DNA from: [Streptosporangium] indianense
GTDB taxonomy: Bacteria; Actinomycetota; Actinomycetes; Streptomycetales; Streptomycetaceae
Reading direction: 5' to 3'
Assembly (NCBI RefSeq): GCF_021474405.1
Contig: NZ_JAKEIO010000041.1
Span: forward strand, 1 to 55,921
DNA: 55,921 nt
Part shown: positions 37,203 through 44,978 of the stretch, one piece after another
Layout: every line of letters begins with the position of its first letter
Numbering within the stretch: the stretch's first letter is position 1
Notes under the pieces: model-generated
The model's input: the letters and a program-made list of their open reading frames with translations, nothing else
Databases searched by the model: none
Told to the model about the DNA's origin: nothing
Translations under genes and position numbers: made by a program

Positions 37203-38050
37203 CGTCCCCGCTCGACAAGTCCCGCACCGCGGCCGACACCCTCCGGGGCGGTCCGCGGCGCCGGGGTGTCCGCACGGGCGTGCCGCTGCCCCTGCTGGTC
37301 CCCGCGCTGCTCGGCCTGGCCTTCCTGATGGTGCCGCTGGTCGCCCTGCTCGCCCGGGCCCCGTGGCAGGGCCTGCCCGAGCAGCTGACCAGTCCGGAGG
37401 TGTGGCAGGCCCTCAGGCTGTCCCTGCTGTGCGCCACGGCGGCGACCGCGGTGAGCCTGGTCCTCGGCGTGCCGCTGGCGTGGCTGCTGGCTCGCGTCGA
37501 CTTCCCCGGCCGCGGCCTGGTGCGTGCCCTCGTCACCCTGCCGCTCGTCCTGCCGCCGGTCGTCGGCGGTGTCGCGCTGCTGATGGCGCTCGGCCGCAAC
37601 GGCATCGTCGGGCGGTGGCTGGACGCGTGGTTCGGGATCACGCTGCCCTTCACCACGACCGGGGTCGTGATCGCGGAGGCGTTCGTGGCGATGCCGTTCC
37701 TCGTCATCAGTGTCGAGGGCACCCTGCGGGCCGCCGACCCGCGCTACGAGGAGGCGGCCACCACTTTGGGCGCGTCCCGCTTCACGGCGTTCCGCCGGGT
37801 CACATTGCCGCTGATCGCGCCGGGCATCGCCGCGGGCGCGGTTCTCGCCTGGGCGCGTGCCCTCGGCGAGTTCGGTGCGACGATCACCTTCGCCGGCAAC
37901 TTCCCCGGCCGCACCCAGACGATGCCCCTGGCCGTCTACCTGGCCCTGCAGAGCGACCCGGAGGCCGCGATCGCCCTCAGCCTGGTGCTGCTGGCCGTGT
38001 CGATCGCGGTGCTGGCGGGGTTGCGCGACCGCTGGCTGCGTGCCGGATGA
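37199..38050 (+). CDS. modB: molybdate ABC transporter permease ModB
   Basis: 283 aa, five to six membrane helices, with the permease motif EEAATTLGASRFTAFRRVTLPLIAPGI near residues 182-208 and ARALGEFGATITFAGN right after it, a hallmark of ModB/CysT-type proteins. It forms the membrane channel for molybdate with ModC. GTG 37199 overlaps the modA stop by 4 bases. The 3' end carries a 29-bp tandem duplication that spans its stop codon and the start of modC. Confidence 0.93.
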   Translation: MTSPLDKSRTAADTLRGGPRRRGVRTGVPLPLLVPALLGLAFLMVPLVALLARAPWQGLPEQLTSPEVWQALRLSLLCATAATAVSLVLGVPLAWLLARVDFPGRGLVRALVTLPLVLPPVVGGVALLMALGRNGIVGRWLDAWFGITLPFTTTGVVIAEAFVAMPFLVISVEGTLRAADPRYEEAATTLGASRFTAFRRVTLPLIAPGIAAGAVLAWARALGEFGATITFAGNFPGRTQTMPLAVYLALQSDPEAAIALSLVLLAVSIAVLAGLRDRWLRAG

Positions 38051-38090
38051 CCGAGACCCACTGGATGCGTGCCGGATGACCGAGACCCAC
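38037..38090 (+). repeat. 29-bp tandem duplication at the modB-modC junction
   Basis: A 29-bp unit at 38037-38065 is repeated from 38066 for at least 25 identical bases (TGCGTGCCGGATGACC...ACCCAC). Each copy carries a GGATGA stop-start overlap. Confidence 0.9.
38047..38079 (+). other. 10-codon restart ORF between modB and modC
   Basis: The first copy of the duplicated ATGA opens MTETHWMRAG and ends at TGA 38077-38079, which overlaps the true modC ATG 38076. Ribosomes ending modB could restart here and again at modC, so coupling is kept despite the frame-breaking 29-bp insertion. Confidence 0.55.
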
Positions 38091-39158
38091 GAGCAGGACG
38101 CGCACACCCGTACCGCCGGGGACGGGCTCGACGCCCGCCTCGTCGTCGACCGCGGCGGCTTCCGTCTCGACGTGGCGCTGACCGTCGCACCCGGCGAGGT
38201 CGTCGCCCTGCTCGGGCCGAACGGCGCCGGCAAGACCACGGCGTTGCGGGCGCTGGCCGGTCTGACCCCGCTCACTGACGGCCATCTGCGGCTGGACGGC
38301 ACGGAGCTGGACCGTACACCGCCGGAGGCCCGGCCGGTCGGGGTCGTCTTCCAGGACTACCTGCTCTTCCCCCACCTCACGGCCCTCGACAATGTCGCCT
38401 TCGGCCCCCGCTGCCAGGGCGCGACCAAGGCCGAGGCCCGTGCGCAGGCCGCGGAGTGGCTGGACCGGCTGGGCCTCACGGAGCACACCGCTGCCAGGCC
38501 GCGCAGGCTCTCCGGCGGGCAGGCCCAGCGCGTCGCCCTCGCCCGCGCCCTGGCGACCCGGCCCCGGCTGCTGCTGCTCGACGAGCCGCTGGCGGCCCTG
38601 GACGCCCGTACCCGCCTGGAGGTGCGCGCCCGGCTCCGGCGCCATCTGGCCGACTTCGAGGCGGTGGCCGTGCTCGTCACCCATGATCCGCTCGACGCCA
38701 TGGTGCTGGCCGACCGGCTGGTGGTCGTGGAGCACGGCCGGGTCGTCCAGGAGGGCACCCCGGCCGACATCGCCCGTCACCCCCGCACGGACTACATCGC
38801 CCGGCTGGTCGGCCTGAACCTCTACCGGGGCGAGGCCGACGGGCACACCGTACGGCTCGCCGACGGCCCGGCCCTCACCACCACCGAGGTCCTGACCGGC
38901 CCGGTCCACGTGGCGTTCCCGCCGAGCGCGGTCACCCTGCACCGCGAGCGGCCCACCGGCTCCAGCGCCCGCAACCTGTGGCGCTGCGAGGTGGCCGGTC
39001 TGGAGACCCACGGCGACCAGATCCGGGCCGACCTCACCGGTGAACTGCCCCTCGCCGCCGACCTGACGACGGTCGCCGCGGCCGAACTCGGCCTGCACCC
39101 GGGTGCGGAGGTCTGGGCCACCGTGAAGGCGGCGCAGACCCACGCCTACCCGGTCTGA
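38076..39158 (+). CDS. modC: molybdate ABC transporter ATPase ModC
   Basis: 360 aa. ATPase domain about 1-240: Walker A GPNGAGKTTAL near residue 48, Q-loop VVFQDYLLFPHLTA, signature RLSGGQAQRVALARAL near 146, Walker B LLLLDEPLAALDA, switch His in VTHDPLDA. A C-terminal TOBE/Mop-like domain (about 285-358, RNLWRCEVAGLETHGDQIRADL...AAAELGLHPGAEVWATVKA) is the molybdate-sensing part usual in ModC. The start is the second ATG of the duplicated junction; starting at the first would give only a 10-codon peptide. It converges on the NDH-2-like gene with a 21-nt gap. Confidence 0.92.
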   Translation: MTETHEQDAHTRTAGDGLDARLVVDRGGFRLDVALTVAPGEVVALLGPNGAGKTTALRALAGLTPLTDGHLRLDGTELDRTPPEARPVGVVFQDYLLFPHLTALDNVAFGPRCQGATKAEARAQAAEWLDRLGLTEHTAARPRRLSGGQAQRVALARALATRPRLLLLDEPLAALDARTRLEVRARLRRHLADFEAVAVLVTHDPLDAMVLADRLVVVEHGRVVQEGTPADIARHPRTDYIARLVGLNLYRGEADGHTVRLADGPALTTTEVLTGPVHVAFPPSAVTLHRERPTGSSARNLWRCEVAGLETHGDQIRADLTGELPLAADLTTVAAAELGLHPGAEVWATVKAAQTHAYPV

Positions 39159-39179
39159 GACGGCCGGCGTCCCCACGGA

Positions 39180-40394
39180 TCAGGCCGCCGTCCTGACGGG
39201 CGCGCCCTCCGGGACGACGGCGGTCTCCCGCACGACGCGGCGGCGCCGCACCGGCAGCACCGTCGGGTGGGCGACACCCCAGGCCGCGCCCTTGCAGATG
39301 ATCTCCTTGTAGAGGGCGGCGAGCCGGCCGGTCAGGGCTGCGGACTTCGCACGGTCGTCGGCGGTGACGTACTGGATCAGGCCGTCCTTGCGGCCCAGCG
39401 AGATGCACTGGTTGAAGTAGCGCACCGGCACGTTCGGGACCTTGCCGCCGGTCAGCCGGGCCGCGATGGCGTCGGCGGCCTGCCAGGCGGTGGGGACGCC
39501 CGAGGCGCACGACATCCGCAGTGGCTTGTTCCCCGGGCCCATCGCCAGGGCCGCGTCGCCGACGGCGTACACGTCCGGGTGCGACACGGAGCGCATGGTC
39601 CGGTCGACCACGATCTGCCCGGTGCCGGAGACCTCCAGGGTGGTGGCCCGGGCGATCGGGTGGACGGCGAAGCCCGTGGTCCACACGGTGACCGCGGCCG
39701 GGAGGGCCGTGCCGTCGGCGGTGGTGACGCGGTCGGCGTCGACGGCGGTGACAGCGGTGTGCTCGTGGACGGTGATGCCGAGCCGGTCGAAGGTCTTGCG
39801 CAGGTGCGCGCCGCCCTTGGGCGAGAGCCAGTCGCCGAATCCGCCGCGGACGGCCAGGGCGACGTCGAGGTCCGGCCGGGCCTCGGCGATCTCGGTCGCC
39901 GCCTCCACCCCGGTGAGGCCGCCGCCGACCACGACCACGGACTCCCCGGCGGCCAGGCCGGAAAGGCGCTCGCGCAGCCGGAGCGCTCCGGGGCGGCCGG
40001 CGATGTCGTGGGCGTGCTCGGCGCTGCCGGGCACGCCCTGGTCGTTCCAGCCGCTGCCGAGGGCGTACACGAGCGTGTCGTACGGCAGGACCTCGTCCTC
40101 CCACCCTTCCGCGCTGTCCGGGGCGGCGACGGTGACGGTCCTGCGGTCCACGTCGACGGCGGTGACCTTCCCCTGCTTCAGCGCGACGCCGGTGCCCTCG
40201 AACATCTCGTCGAAGGGCCGGGGCGCGAGGTCCTGGCCGGCTGCGAGCTGATGCATCCGGACGCGCTCGACGAAGTCGGGCTCGGCGTTGACCAGGGTGA
40301 TGGCGACGTCTTCTCGGTGCAGTCGCCGGGCGAGGCGCCCGGCGGCGGTGGCTCCGGTGTAGCCGGCTCCGAGGACGACGATGCGGTGCTGCAT
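39180..40394 (-). CDS. NDH-2-like NAD(P)/FAD oxidoreductase
   Basis: 404 aa flavoprotein. FAD site RIVVLGAGYTGATAAGRL at residues 4-21, NAD(P) site VVVVGGGLTGVEAATEIAE near 150-168, and VYAVGDAALA near 276. The family covers type II NADH dehydrogenases and related NAD(P)H:quinone or other flavin reductases; the C-terminus has no clear membrane anchor, so a soluble reductase is possible. Immediately upstream, on the same strand, is an ECF41 sigma gene, and ECF41 factors usually drive an adjacent oxidoreductase. A TGTGA-N6-TCACA palindrome lies 86-101 nt before the ATG. Confidence 0.85.
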   Translation of the reverse strand: MQHRIVVLGAGYTGATAAGRLARRLHREDVAITLVNAEPDFVERVRMHQLAAGQDLAPRPFDEMFEGTGVALKQGKVTAVDVDRRTVTVAAPDSAEGWEDEVLPYDTLVYALGSGWNDQGVPGSAEHAHDIAGRPGALRLRERLSGLAAGESVVVVGGGLTGVEAATEIAEARPDLDVALAVRGGFGDWLSPKGGAHLRKTFDRLGITVHEHTAVTAVDADRVTTADGTALPAAVTVWTTGFAVHPIARATTLEVSGTGQIVVDRTMRSVSHPDVYAVGDAALAMGPGNKPLRMSCASGVPTAWQAADAIAARLTGGKVPNVPVRYFNQCISLGRKDGLIQYVTADDRAKSAALTGRLAALYKEIICKGAAWGVAHPTVLPVRRRRVVRETAVVPEGAPVRTAA

Positions 40395-40479
40395 GGCGTG
40401 GCTCCTGTCATGACGGCTGTCTTCAGCGGGTTTCGCCTCTTGAACCGGGCGGCCCGCCGTTTCCTGACAGGAGCGCGAT

Positions 40480-40495
40480 GTGATCCACGTCACAT
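40480..40495. promoter_or_regulatory. TGTGA-N6-TCACA palindrome before the NDH-2-like gene
   Basis: TGTGATCCACGTCACA fits the Streptomyces Crp pattern GTG-N6-GNCAC exactly and matches the Rex operator TGTGAACGCGTTCACA at 11 of 16 positions. Since the gene downstream is an NADH-dehydrogenase-like enzyme, redox control by Rex is attractive, but Crp fits the core better. Confidence 0.55.
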
Positions 40496-40509
40496 GGCGG
40501 TGAGTCGGG

Positions 40510-41460
40510 TCAGAAGACCCTGAGCAGGGGCTCTCCGCGGTCGTCCGCGGCCCACAGGCGGGTCGCGCGTTCGAGCTTGTCGGGGTTGACCTGGTTGCGG
40601 AACGCCATGATGCCGTCGTCGGCGACCTCCAGGCACATGACGCCGATGACCCGGCCGTCGAGGACCACCACGAGGGCGGGGTCGCCGTTGGCGCTCCAGG
40701 CGTACACGTCGGGCGAGCCGCCGACCAGGGCACGCTTGGCCTCGCTGGGCTTGAACAGACCCCGCATGAACTTCGCGACCGCGAGGGCTCCCTCGAACGC
40801 CCGGGCGCGCGCGGGGACCTTCCCGCCGCCGTCGCCGACCGCGACGGCGTCCCCGGTGAGCAGCTGCACGAGCGGCTCGGTCTTGCCGCTGGAGGCGGCA
40901 GCGAGGAACTCGTCGATGATCCGCCGGGCGGCGGCCTCGTCGATCTCGGTGCGGGTACGGGCCCTGCCGTCCGCGACGTGCTTCTTCGCGCGGTGGAAGA
41001 TCTGCTGGCTGGAGGCCTCGGTGATGTCGAGGATCTCCGCGATCTCCCGGTGCGGATAGTCGAAGGCCTCGCGCAGGACGTACACGGCCCGCTCGTTCGG
41101 GGAGAGGCGCTCCAGCAGGACGAGCACCGCGTACGAGACCGACTCGCGCTGCTCGGCGGTGTCGGCCGGCCCCAGCATCGGGTCCCCGGCGAGCAGCGGC
41201 TCGGGCAGCCACTGCCCCACGTAGGTCTCACGCCGGGCACGGGCCGAGGTGAGCTGGTTGAGGCACAGGTTGGTGAGCACCTTCGTCAGCCAGGCCTCGG
41301 GGACCTCGATGCGGCCGGTGTCGGCGGCCTGCCAGCGCAGGAACGTCTCCTGGACGGCGTCCTCGGCCTCACTCGCCGACCCGAGCATCCGGTAGGCCAC
41401 GGCCTCCAGGCGAGGTCGGGAGGCTTCGAACCGGTCCACGTCGTCCAGCGTCAGGGGCAT
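40510..41460 (-). CDS. ECF41-type RNA polymerase sigma factor
   Basis: 316 aa. Sigma region 2 (RLEAVAYRMLGSASEAEDAVQETFLRW, about 15-41), region 4 (ERLSPNERAVYVLREAFDYPHREIAEIL, about 115-142) and a fused C-terminal SnoaL-like domain (about 175-316). Two ECF41 hallmarks are visible: the linker motif in GQWLPEPLL and NPDKL near the end, which together tune activity instead of a separate anti-sigma factor. ECF41 genes usually sit beside a COE gene (carboxymuconolactone decarboxylase, oxidoreductase or epimerase); here the oxidoreductase at 39180-40394 is the probable target. ATG 41460 follows a weak AGGATC. Confidence 0.88.
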   Translation of the reverse strand: MPLTLDDVDRFEASRPRLEAVAYRMLGSASEAEDAVQETFLRWQAADTGRIEVPEAWLTKVLTNLCLNQLTSARARRETYVGQWLPEPLLAGDPMLGPADTAEQRESVSYAVLVLLERLSPNERAVYVLREAFDYPHREIAEILDITEASSQQIFHRAKKHVADGRARTRTEIDEAAARRIIDEFLAAASSGKTEPLVQLLTGDAVAVGDGGGKVPARARAFEGALAVAKFMRGLFKPSEAKRALVGGSPDVYAWSANGDPALVVVLDGRVIGVMCLEVADDGIMAFRNQVNPDKLERATRLWAADDRGEPLLRVF

Positions 41461-41470
41461 GCCACGGATC

Positions 41471-43831
41471 CTAACGTCCGCGGGCGTCACCGCCTCCGAG
41501 ATCCAGTCGCGGCTTCGGGGCGTCCAGGCGGCCCGTCTGGGGGCGCCGGCTGCCCGCGCGGTACGGGGCCGGCCAGGGCGCACCCGGCCCCGAGTAGCCC
41601 TGCTCGGCGGCCGCGTGCAGGGTCCAGTGGGGGTCGTAGAGGTGGGGGCGGGCGAGGGCGCAGAGGTCGGTGCGGCCCGCCAGAATCAGGGAGTTGACGT
41701 CGTCCCAGGAGGAGATCGCGCCGACCGCGATCACCGGGACGCCGGTGGTGTGGCGGATCCGGTCCGCGAACGGCGTCTGGTACGACCGCCCGAACTCCGG
41801 CCGCTCGTCGGCCACGACCTGGCCCGTCGACACGTCGATCGCGTCCGCGCCGTGCGCGGCGAAGGCCCGGGCGATCTCGACGGCCTCCTCCGGGGTCGTC
41901 CCGCCCTCGGCCCAGTCGGCGGCGGAGATGCGGACGGTCATGGGCCGCTCCCCCGGCCACACGTTCCGTACGGCGTCGAAGACCTCCAGCGGGAAGCGCA
42001 GCCGCTTCTCCAGGGAGCCGCCGTAGGCGTCGGTGCGCCGGTTCGTCAGCGGGGAGAGGAAGCCGGACAGCAGGTAGCCGTGCGCGCAGTGCAGTTCCAG
42101 CAGGTCGAAGCGGGCCCGGGCGGCGCGCACCGCGGACGCCGTGAACTGCTCCCGGATGTCGGTCAGCTGGGCACGGGACAGCTCACGCGGCGTCTGGCTG
42201 AACTCCTTGTACGGCAGCGCGGAGGGAGCCACGAGCGGCCAGTTGCCCTCCTCCAGCGGCTCGTCCATGCCCTCCCACATCAGTTTCGTGGAGCCCTTGC
42301 GGCCGCTGTGGCCGAGCTGCACGCCGATGGCGGTGCCGGGTGCCTGGGCGTGCACGAAGTTCGTGATCCGCTTCCAGGCCTCGGCCTGCCGGCCGGTGTA
42401 GAGGCCGGCGCAGCCGGGCGTGATCCGGCCCTGCTCGCTGACGCACACCATCTCGGTCATCACCAGCCCGGCCCCGCCCAGCGCCCGGGCGCCCAGGTGG
42501 ACGAGGTGGAAGTCGCCCGGGACGCCGTCGACCGCCGAGTACATGTCCATGGGCGAGACGACGACCCGGTTGCGCAGGGTCAGTCCGCGCAGCCGGAACG
42601 GCGTGAACATCGGGGGCGTGCCGGGCGGGCAGCCGAACTCGCGCTCCACCCGCTGCGTGAAGCGGGCGTCGCGCAGCCGCAGGTTGTCGTGCGTGACGCG
42701 GCGGCTGCGGGTGAGCAGGTTGAAGGCGAACTGGCGGGGCGGCTGGTCCACGTACAGGGGGAGGTTCTCGAACCACTCCAGGCTGGCCCGGGCCGCGCGC
42801 TGCGTGGAGGCGACGACGGGGCGCCGCTCCGTCTCGTAGGCGGCCAGGGCCTCGGACAGCGAGCCCTGTTCCTCCAGGCAGGCGGCCAGGGCCAGCGCGT
42901 CCTCCACGGCGAGCTTGGTGCCGGAGCCGATGGAGAAGTGGGCGGTGTGGGCGGCGTCCCCGAGGAGGACGAGATTGCCGTGCGACCAGCGGTCGTTGAC
43001 CACCGTGCGGAACGTCGTCCACGTGGAGTTGTTCGACTGCAGGGGGCGACCGCGGAGCGCCTCCGCGAAGATCTTGGCGCAGCGCTCGATCGACTCCGCC
43101 GTGCCCAGCTCGTCGAAACCGGCGGCGTGCCAGACCTCTTCGCGCATCTCGACGATCACCGTCGAGGCGTCCGGGGCGTAGGGGTAGCCGTGGAGCTGCA
43201 TGACGCCGTGTTCGGTCTCGGCGATCTCGAAGCGGAAGGAGTCGAAGGGGAAGTCGGCGGCGAGCCAGATGTAGCGGCAGCGGTGGGACGTCACCCGGGG
43301 GCGGAAGACGTCCGCATGGGTCTCGCGGGTGGTGCTGTGGACACCGTCGGCGGCGATGACCAGGTCGTGGGTGTGCGGGAGGTCGTCCGGGGCCTCGGTG
43401 CAAAAGCGCAGGTCGACGCCGAGGTCGCGGCAGCGGGTGTGGAGGATCTCGAGCAGCCGCTTGCGGCCCAGGGCCGCGAAACCGTGTCCGCCGGAGGTGT
43501 GCCGGCTGCCGCGGTGGACGATGTCGATGTCGTCCCAGCGGGTGAAGTGCTGCTGGAGGGCCTGGTAGACCTCCGGGTCGGCGTGTTCGATGCCGCCGAG
43601 GGTTTCGTCGGAGAGGACGACGCCGAAGCCGAAGGTGTCGTCGGGGGCGTTGCGTTCCCAGACGGTGATGTGCCGGTTCGGGTCGAGGCGTTTGAGGAGG
43701 GCGGCGGCGTAGAGGCCGCCGGGGCCGCCGCCGACGATCGCGACGCGCAGGGGGTGGCTCGTGTCGTGGTGCGGGCGCGGGTGCGTTGCGGCCTGTCGCG
43801 CAGTTTCCCGCGCCCCTGTGGGGGCGTCCAC
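41471..43831 (-). CDS. aminobenzoyl/salicylyl-CoA monooxygenase-reductase
   Basis: 786 aa fusion. Residues about 28-390 are an FAD aromatic hydroxylase (VAIVGGGPGGLYAAALL; VIAADGVHS; LLGDAAHTAHFSIGSGTKLAVEDAL); about 400-760 are an Old Yellow Enzyme reductase (TPFRLRGLTLRNRVVVSPMDMYS; ELHCAHGYLLSGFLSPLTNRRTDAYG; final LARPHLYDPHW). This architecture is known for 2-aminobenzoyl-CoA monooxygenase/reductase (Azoarcus) and salicylyl-CoA 5-hydroxylase (SdgC, Streptomyces), which hydroxylate and, for the former, reduce the ring of a CoA ester. GTG 43831 overlaps the enoyl-CoA hydratase stop (TAGTG) and has GGAG 9 nt upstream; ATG 43846 has no site. The first ~26 residues come from a dispersed intergenic-type repeat. 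Confidence 0.88.
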   Translation of the reverse strand: MDAPTGARETARQAATHPRPHHDTSHPLRVAIVGGGPGGLYAAALLKRLDPNRHITVWERNAPDDTFGFGVVLSDETLGGIEHADPEVYQALQQHFTRWDDIDIVHRGSRHTSGGHGFAALGRKRLLEILHTRCRDLGVDLRFCTEAPDDLPHTHDLVIAADGVHSTTRETHADVFRPRVTSHRCRYIWLAADFPFDSFRFEIAETEHGVMQLHGYPYAPDASTVIVEMREEVWHAAGFDELGTAESIERCAKIFAEALRGRPLQSNNSTWTTFRTVVNDRWSHGNLVLLGDAAHTAHFSIGSGTKLAVEDALALAACLEEQGSLSEALAAYETERRPVVASTQRAARASLEWFENLPLYVDQPPRQFAFNLLTRSRRVTHDNLRLRDARFTQRVEREFGCPPGTPPMFTPFRLRGLTLRNRVVVSPMDMYSAVDGVPGDFHLVHLGARALGGAGLVMTEMVCVSEQGRITPGCAGLYTGRQAEAWKRITNFVHAQAPGTAIGVQLGHSGRKGSTKLMWEGMDEPLEEGNWPLVAPSALPYKEFSQTPRELSRAQLTDIREQFTASAVRAARARFDLLELHCAHGYLLSGFLSPLTNRRTDAYGGSLEKRLRFPLEVFDAVRNVWPGERPMTVRISAADWAEGGTTPEEAVEIARAFAAHGADAIDVSTGQVVADERPEFGRSYQTPFADRIRHTTGVPVIAVGAISSWDDVNSLILAGRTDLCALARPHLYDPHWTLHAAAEQGYSGPGAPWPAPYRAGSRRPQTGRLDAPKPRLDLGGGDARGR
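43784..43830. repeat. Streptomyces dispersed repeat inside a coding start
   Basis: The plus-strand stretch ending in GGGGGCGTCCAC contains CTGTCGCGCAGTTTCCCGCG and a GCCCC/GGGGC hairpin, a form I recognise from Streptomyces intergenic repeats (GGGGCGCGGGGAACTGCGCGAC on the other strand). Here it is read as the N-terminus of the monooxygenase-reductase. Confidence 0.55.
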
Positions 43832-44658
43832 TATCGTCCGCTCCATTTCGGGGGGCGCTTCTCCGTGAACGCCGCGTGGAACTCGGCGTAGTCCTCTCCC
43901 GTCATCAGCAGGGCCTGGGTCGAGGCGTCGAGTTCGATCGAGGCCGCCAAGGGCATGTCCAGCTCGGCCGTCAGGAGTGCCTTGGTCTGGGCGTACGCCA
44001 AGGCCGGGCCTTCTGCCAGGCGGTGGGCCAGTTGCCGGGACGTCTCGTCCGCCCGGCCCTCCTCCGTCAGTTCGCTGATCAGGCCGATGCGCTCGGCCTC
44101 CAGGGCGCGGACGGGGTCGCCCAGCATCAGCAGGCGGGTCGCGTGGCCCAGGCCGACGACCCGGGGCAGGAGGTAGGCCGCGCCCATGTCACCGCCGGAG
44201 AGGCCGACGCGGGTGAAGAGGAAAGCGAAGCGGGTGGTCGGGTCGGCGACGCGGAAGTCCGCGGCCAGGGCGAGGACAGCTCCGGCACCCGCCGCCACGC
44301 CGTGCAGCGACGCGATCACCGGGAACGGGCACTCCCGGACTGCGCGGACCACCTGCCCGGTCATCCGGTTGAAGTCCAGCAGCCGGGCGGTGTCCATGCC
44401 GAGGGTGGCGCCGATGATCTCGTCGACGTCGCCGCCGGAGCAGAAGCCGCGGCCCTCGCCGGCCAGCACCAGGGCCCGTACGGACCGCTCCCGGGACAGC
44501 TCCGCGAGCAGGTCGCGCAGATCGGCGTAGGCGCCGAAGGTGAGCGCGTTGAGTTTCTCGGGCCGGGCCAGGGTGACGGTCGCGACGCCGTCGGCGACGT
44601 CGACGCGCAGATGCTCCCAGCCGGGGGTGCGGGCGGCGGAGCCGGTGAAGGGACTCAT
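43831..44658 (-). CDS. enoyl-CoA hydratase/isomerase family protein
   Basis: 275 aa crotonase fold. LARPEKLNALTFGAYADLRDLL near 30-51, oxyanion-hole GEGRGFCSGGDVDEI near 67-81 and HGVAAGAGAVLALAADFRVA near 118-137. The second catalytic segment reads FTRVGLSGGDMGAAYLLPRVVG, with Gly-Gly-Asp where many hydratases have a Glu-x-Gly, so hydrolase or lyase-type chemistry on a ring-derived CoA ester is possible. It is translationally coupled to the monooxygenase-reductase. The element at 44711-44737, 53 nt before the ATG, matches the one before acyl-CoA dehydrogenase. Confidence 0.85.
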   Translation of the reverse strand: MSPFTGSAARTPGWEHLRVDVADGVATVTLARPEKLNALTFGAYADLRDLLAELSRERSVRALVLAGEGRGFCSGGDVDEIIGATLGMDTARLLDFNRMTGQVVRAVRECPFPVIASLHGVAAGAGAVLALAADFRVADPTTRFAFLFTRVGLSGGDMGAAYLLPRVVGLGHATRLLMLGDPVRALEAERIGLISELTEEGRADETSRQLAHRLAEGPALAYAQTKALLTAELDMPLAASIELDASTQALLMTGEDYAEFHAAFTEKRPPKWSGR

Positions 44659-44710
44659 GACGTGCGGCCTCCTCGGGCGGGCACTGCCTCACTGAGCTCT
44701 ACCCCTCGAA

Positions 44711-44737
44711 GCTATCACTCATCCGTGACTGTCGTCA
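44711..44737. promoter_or_regulatory. shared promoter/operator element, copy 2
   Basis: GCTATC, nine bases, TGACTGTCGTCA: identical in layout to 32463-32489. Here the 12-mer is also embedded in CACTCAT...ATGAGTG (44717-44743). Leftward it places TGACG and GATAGC as -35/-10-like boxes before the enoyl-CoA hydratase gene. Confidence 0.6.
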
Positions 44738-44960
44738 TGAGTGCGCGATAGACCGTACGGGTAGGACTTCGGTGAGGGCCAGGCGCGACCCGGCCCGGTC
44801 ACATTCGTCACAGATCGTCCACACCGGCGTAACGGCGGGAGCAGCGGTGCGCGGCGGCGCGTTCACCTGGGTAAGCCGTCCGGCATGGAGGCAAGGGCGC
44901 CTCCGACGGTGCCCCTCGGACGTCTGCGAAGAGCGGCGCCGTACCATTCATCAGGTTGAA

Positions 44961-44976
44961 AGCAGGATCTCCTGCT
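44961..44976 (+). promoter_or_regulatory. hairpin at the ribosome-binding site of the RsbW-like gene
   Basis: AGCAGGA-TC-TCCTGCT is a perfect inverted repeat that ends 2 nt before ATG 44979 and includes the only purine-rich stretch (GCAGGA). With so short a loop the mRNA hairpin would need to open partly, but it could hide the ribosome site; it could also be a DNA operator. Confidence 0.45.
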
Positions 44977-44978
44977 CC

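Larger units (their letters stand above)
44659..44978. other. divergent gap with shared element and a hairpin
   Basis: 320 bp. It contains the second copy of the aromatic-pathway element (44711-44737), an inverted repeat CACTCAT/ATGAGTG around its 12-mer, and the AGCAGGA-TC-TCCTGCT palindrome just before the RsbW-like gene. No gene is supported. Confidence 0.6.

Noticed and set aside
41459..43891. Plus-strand frame opposite the monooxygenase-reductase
   Set aside because: Shadow of a gene with clear FAD and OYE motifs on the other strand.
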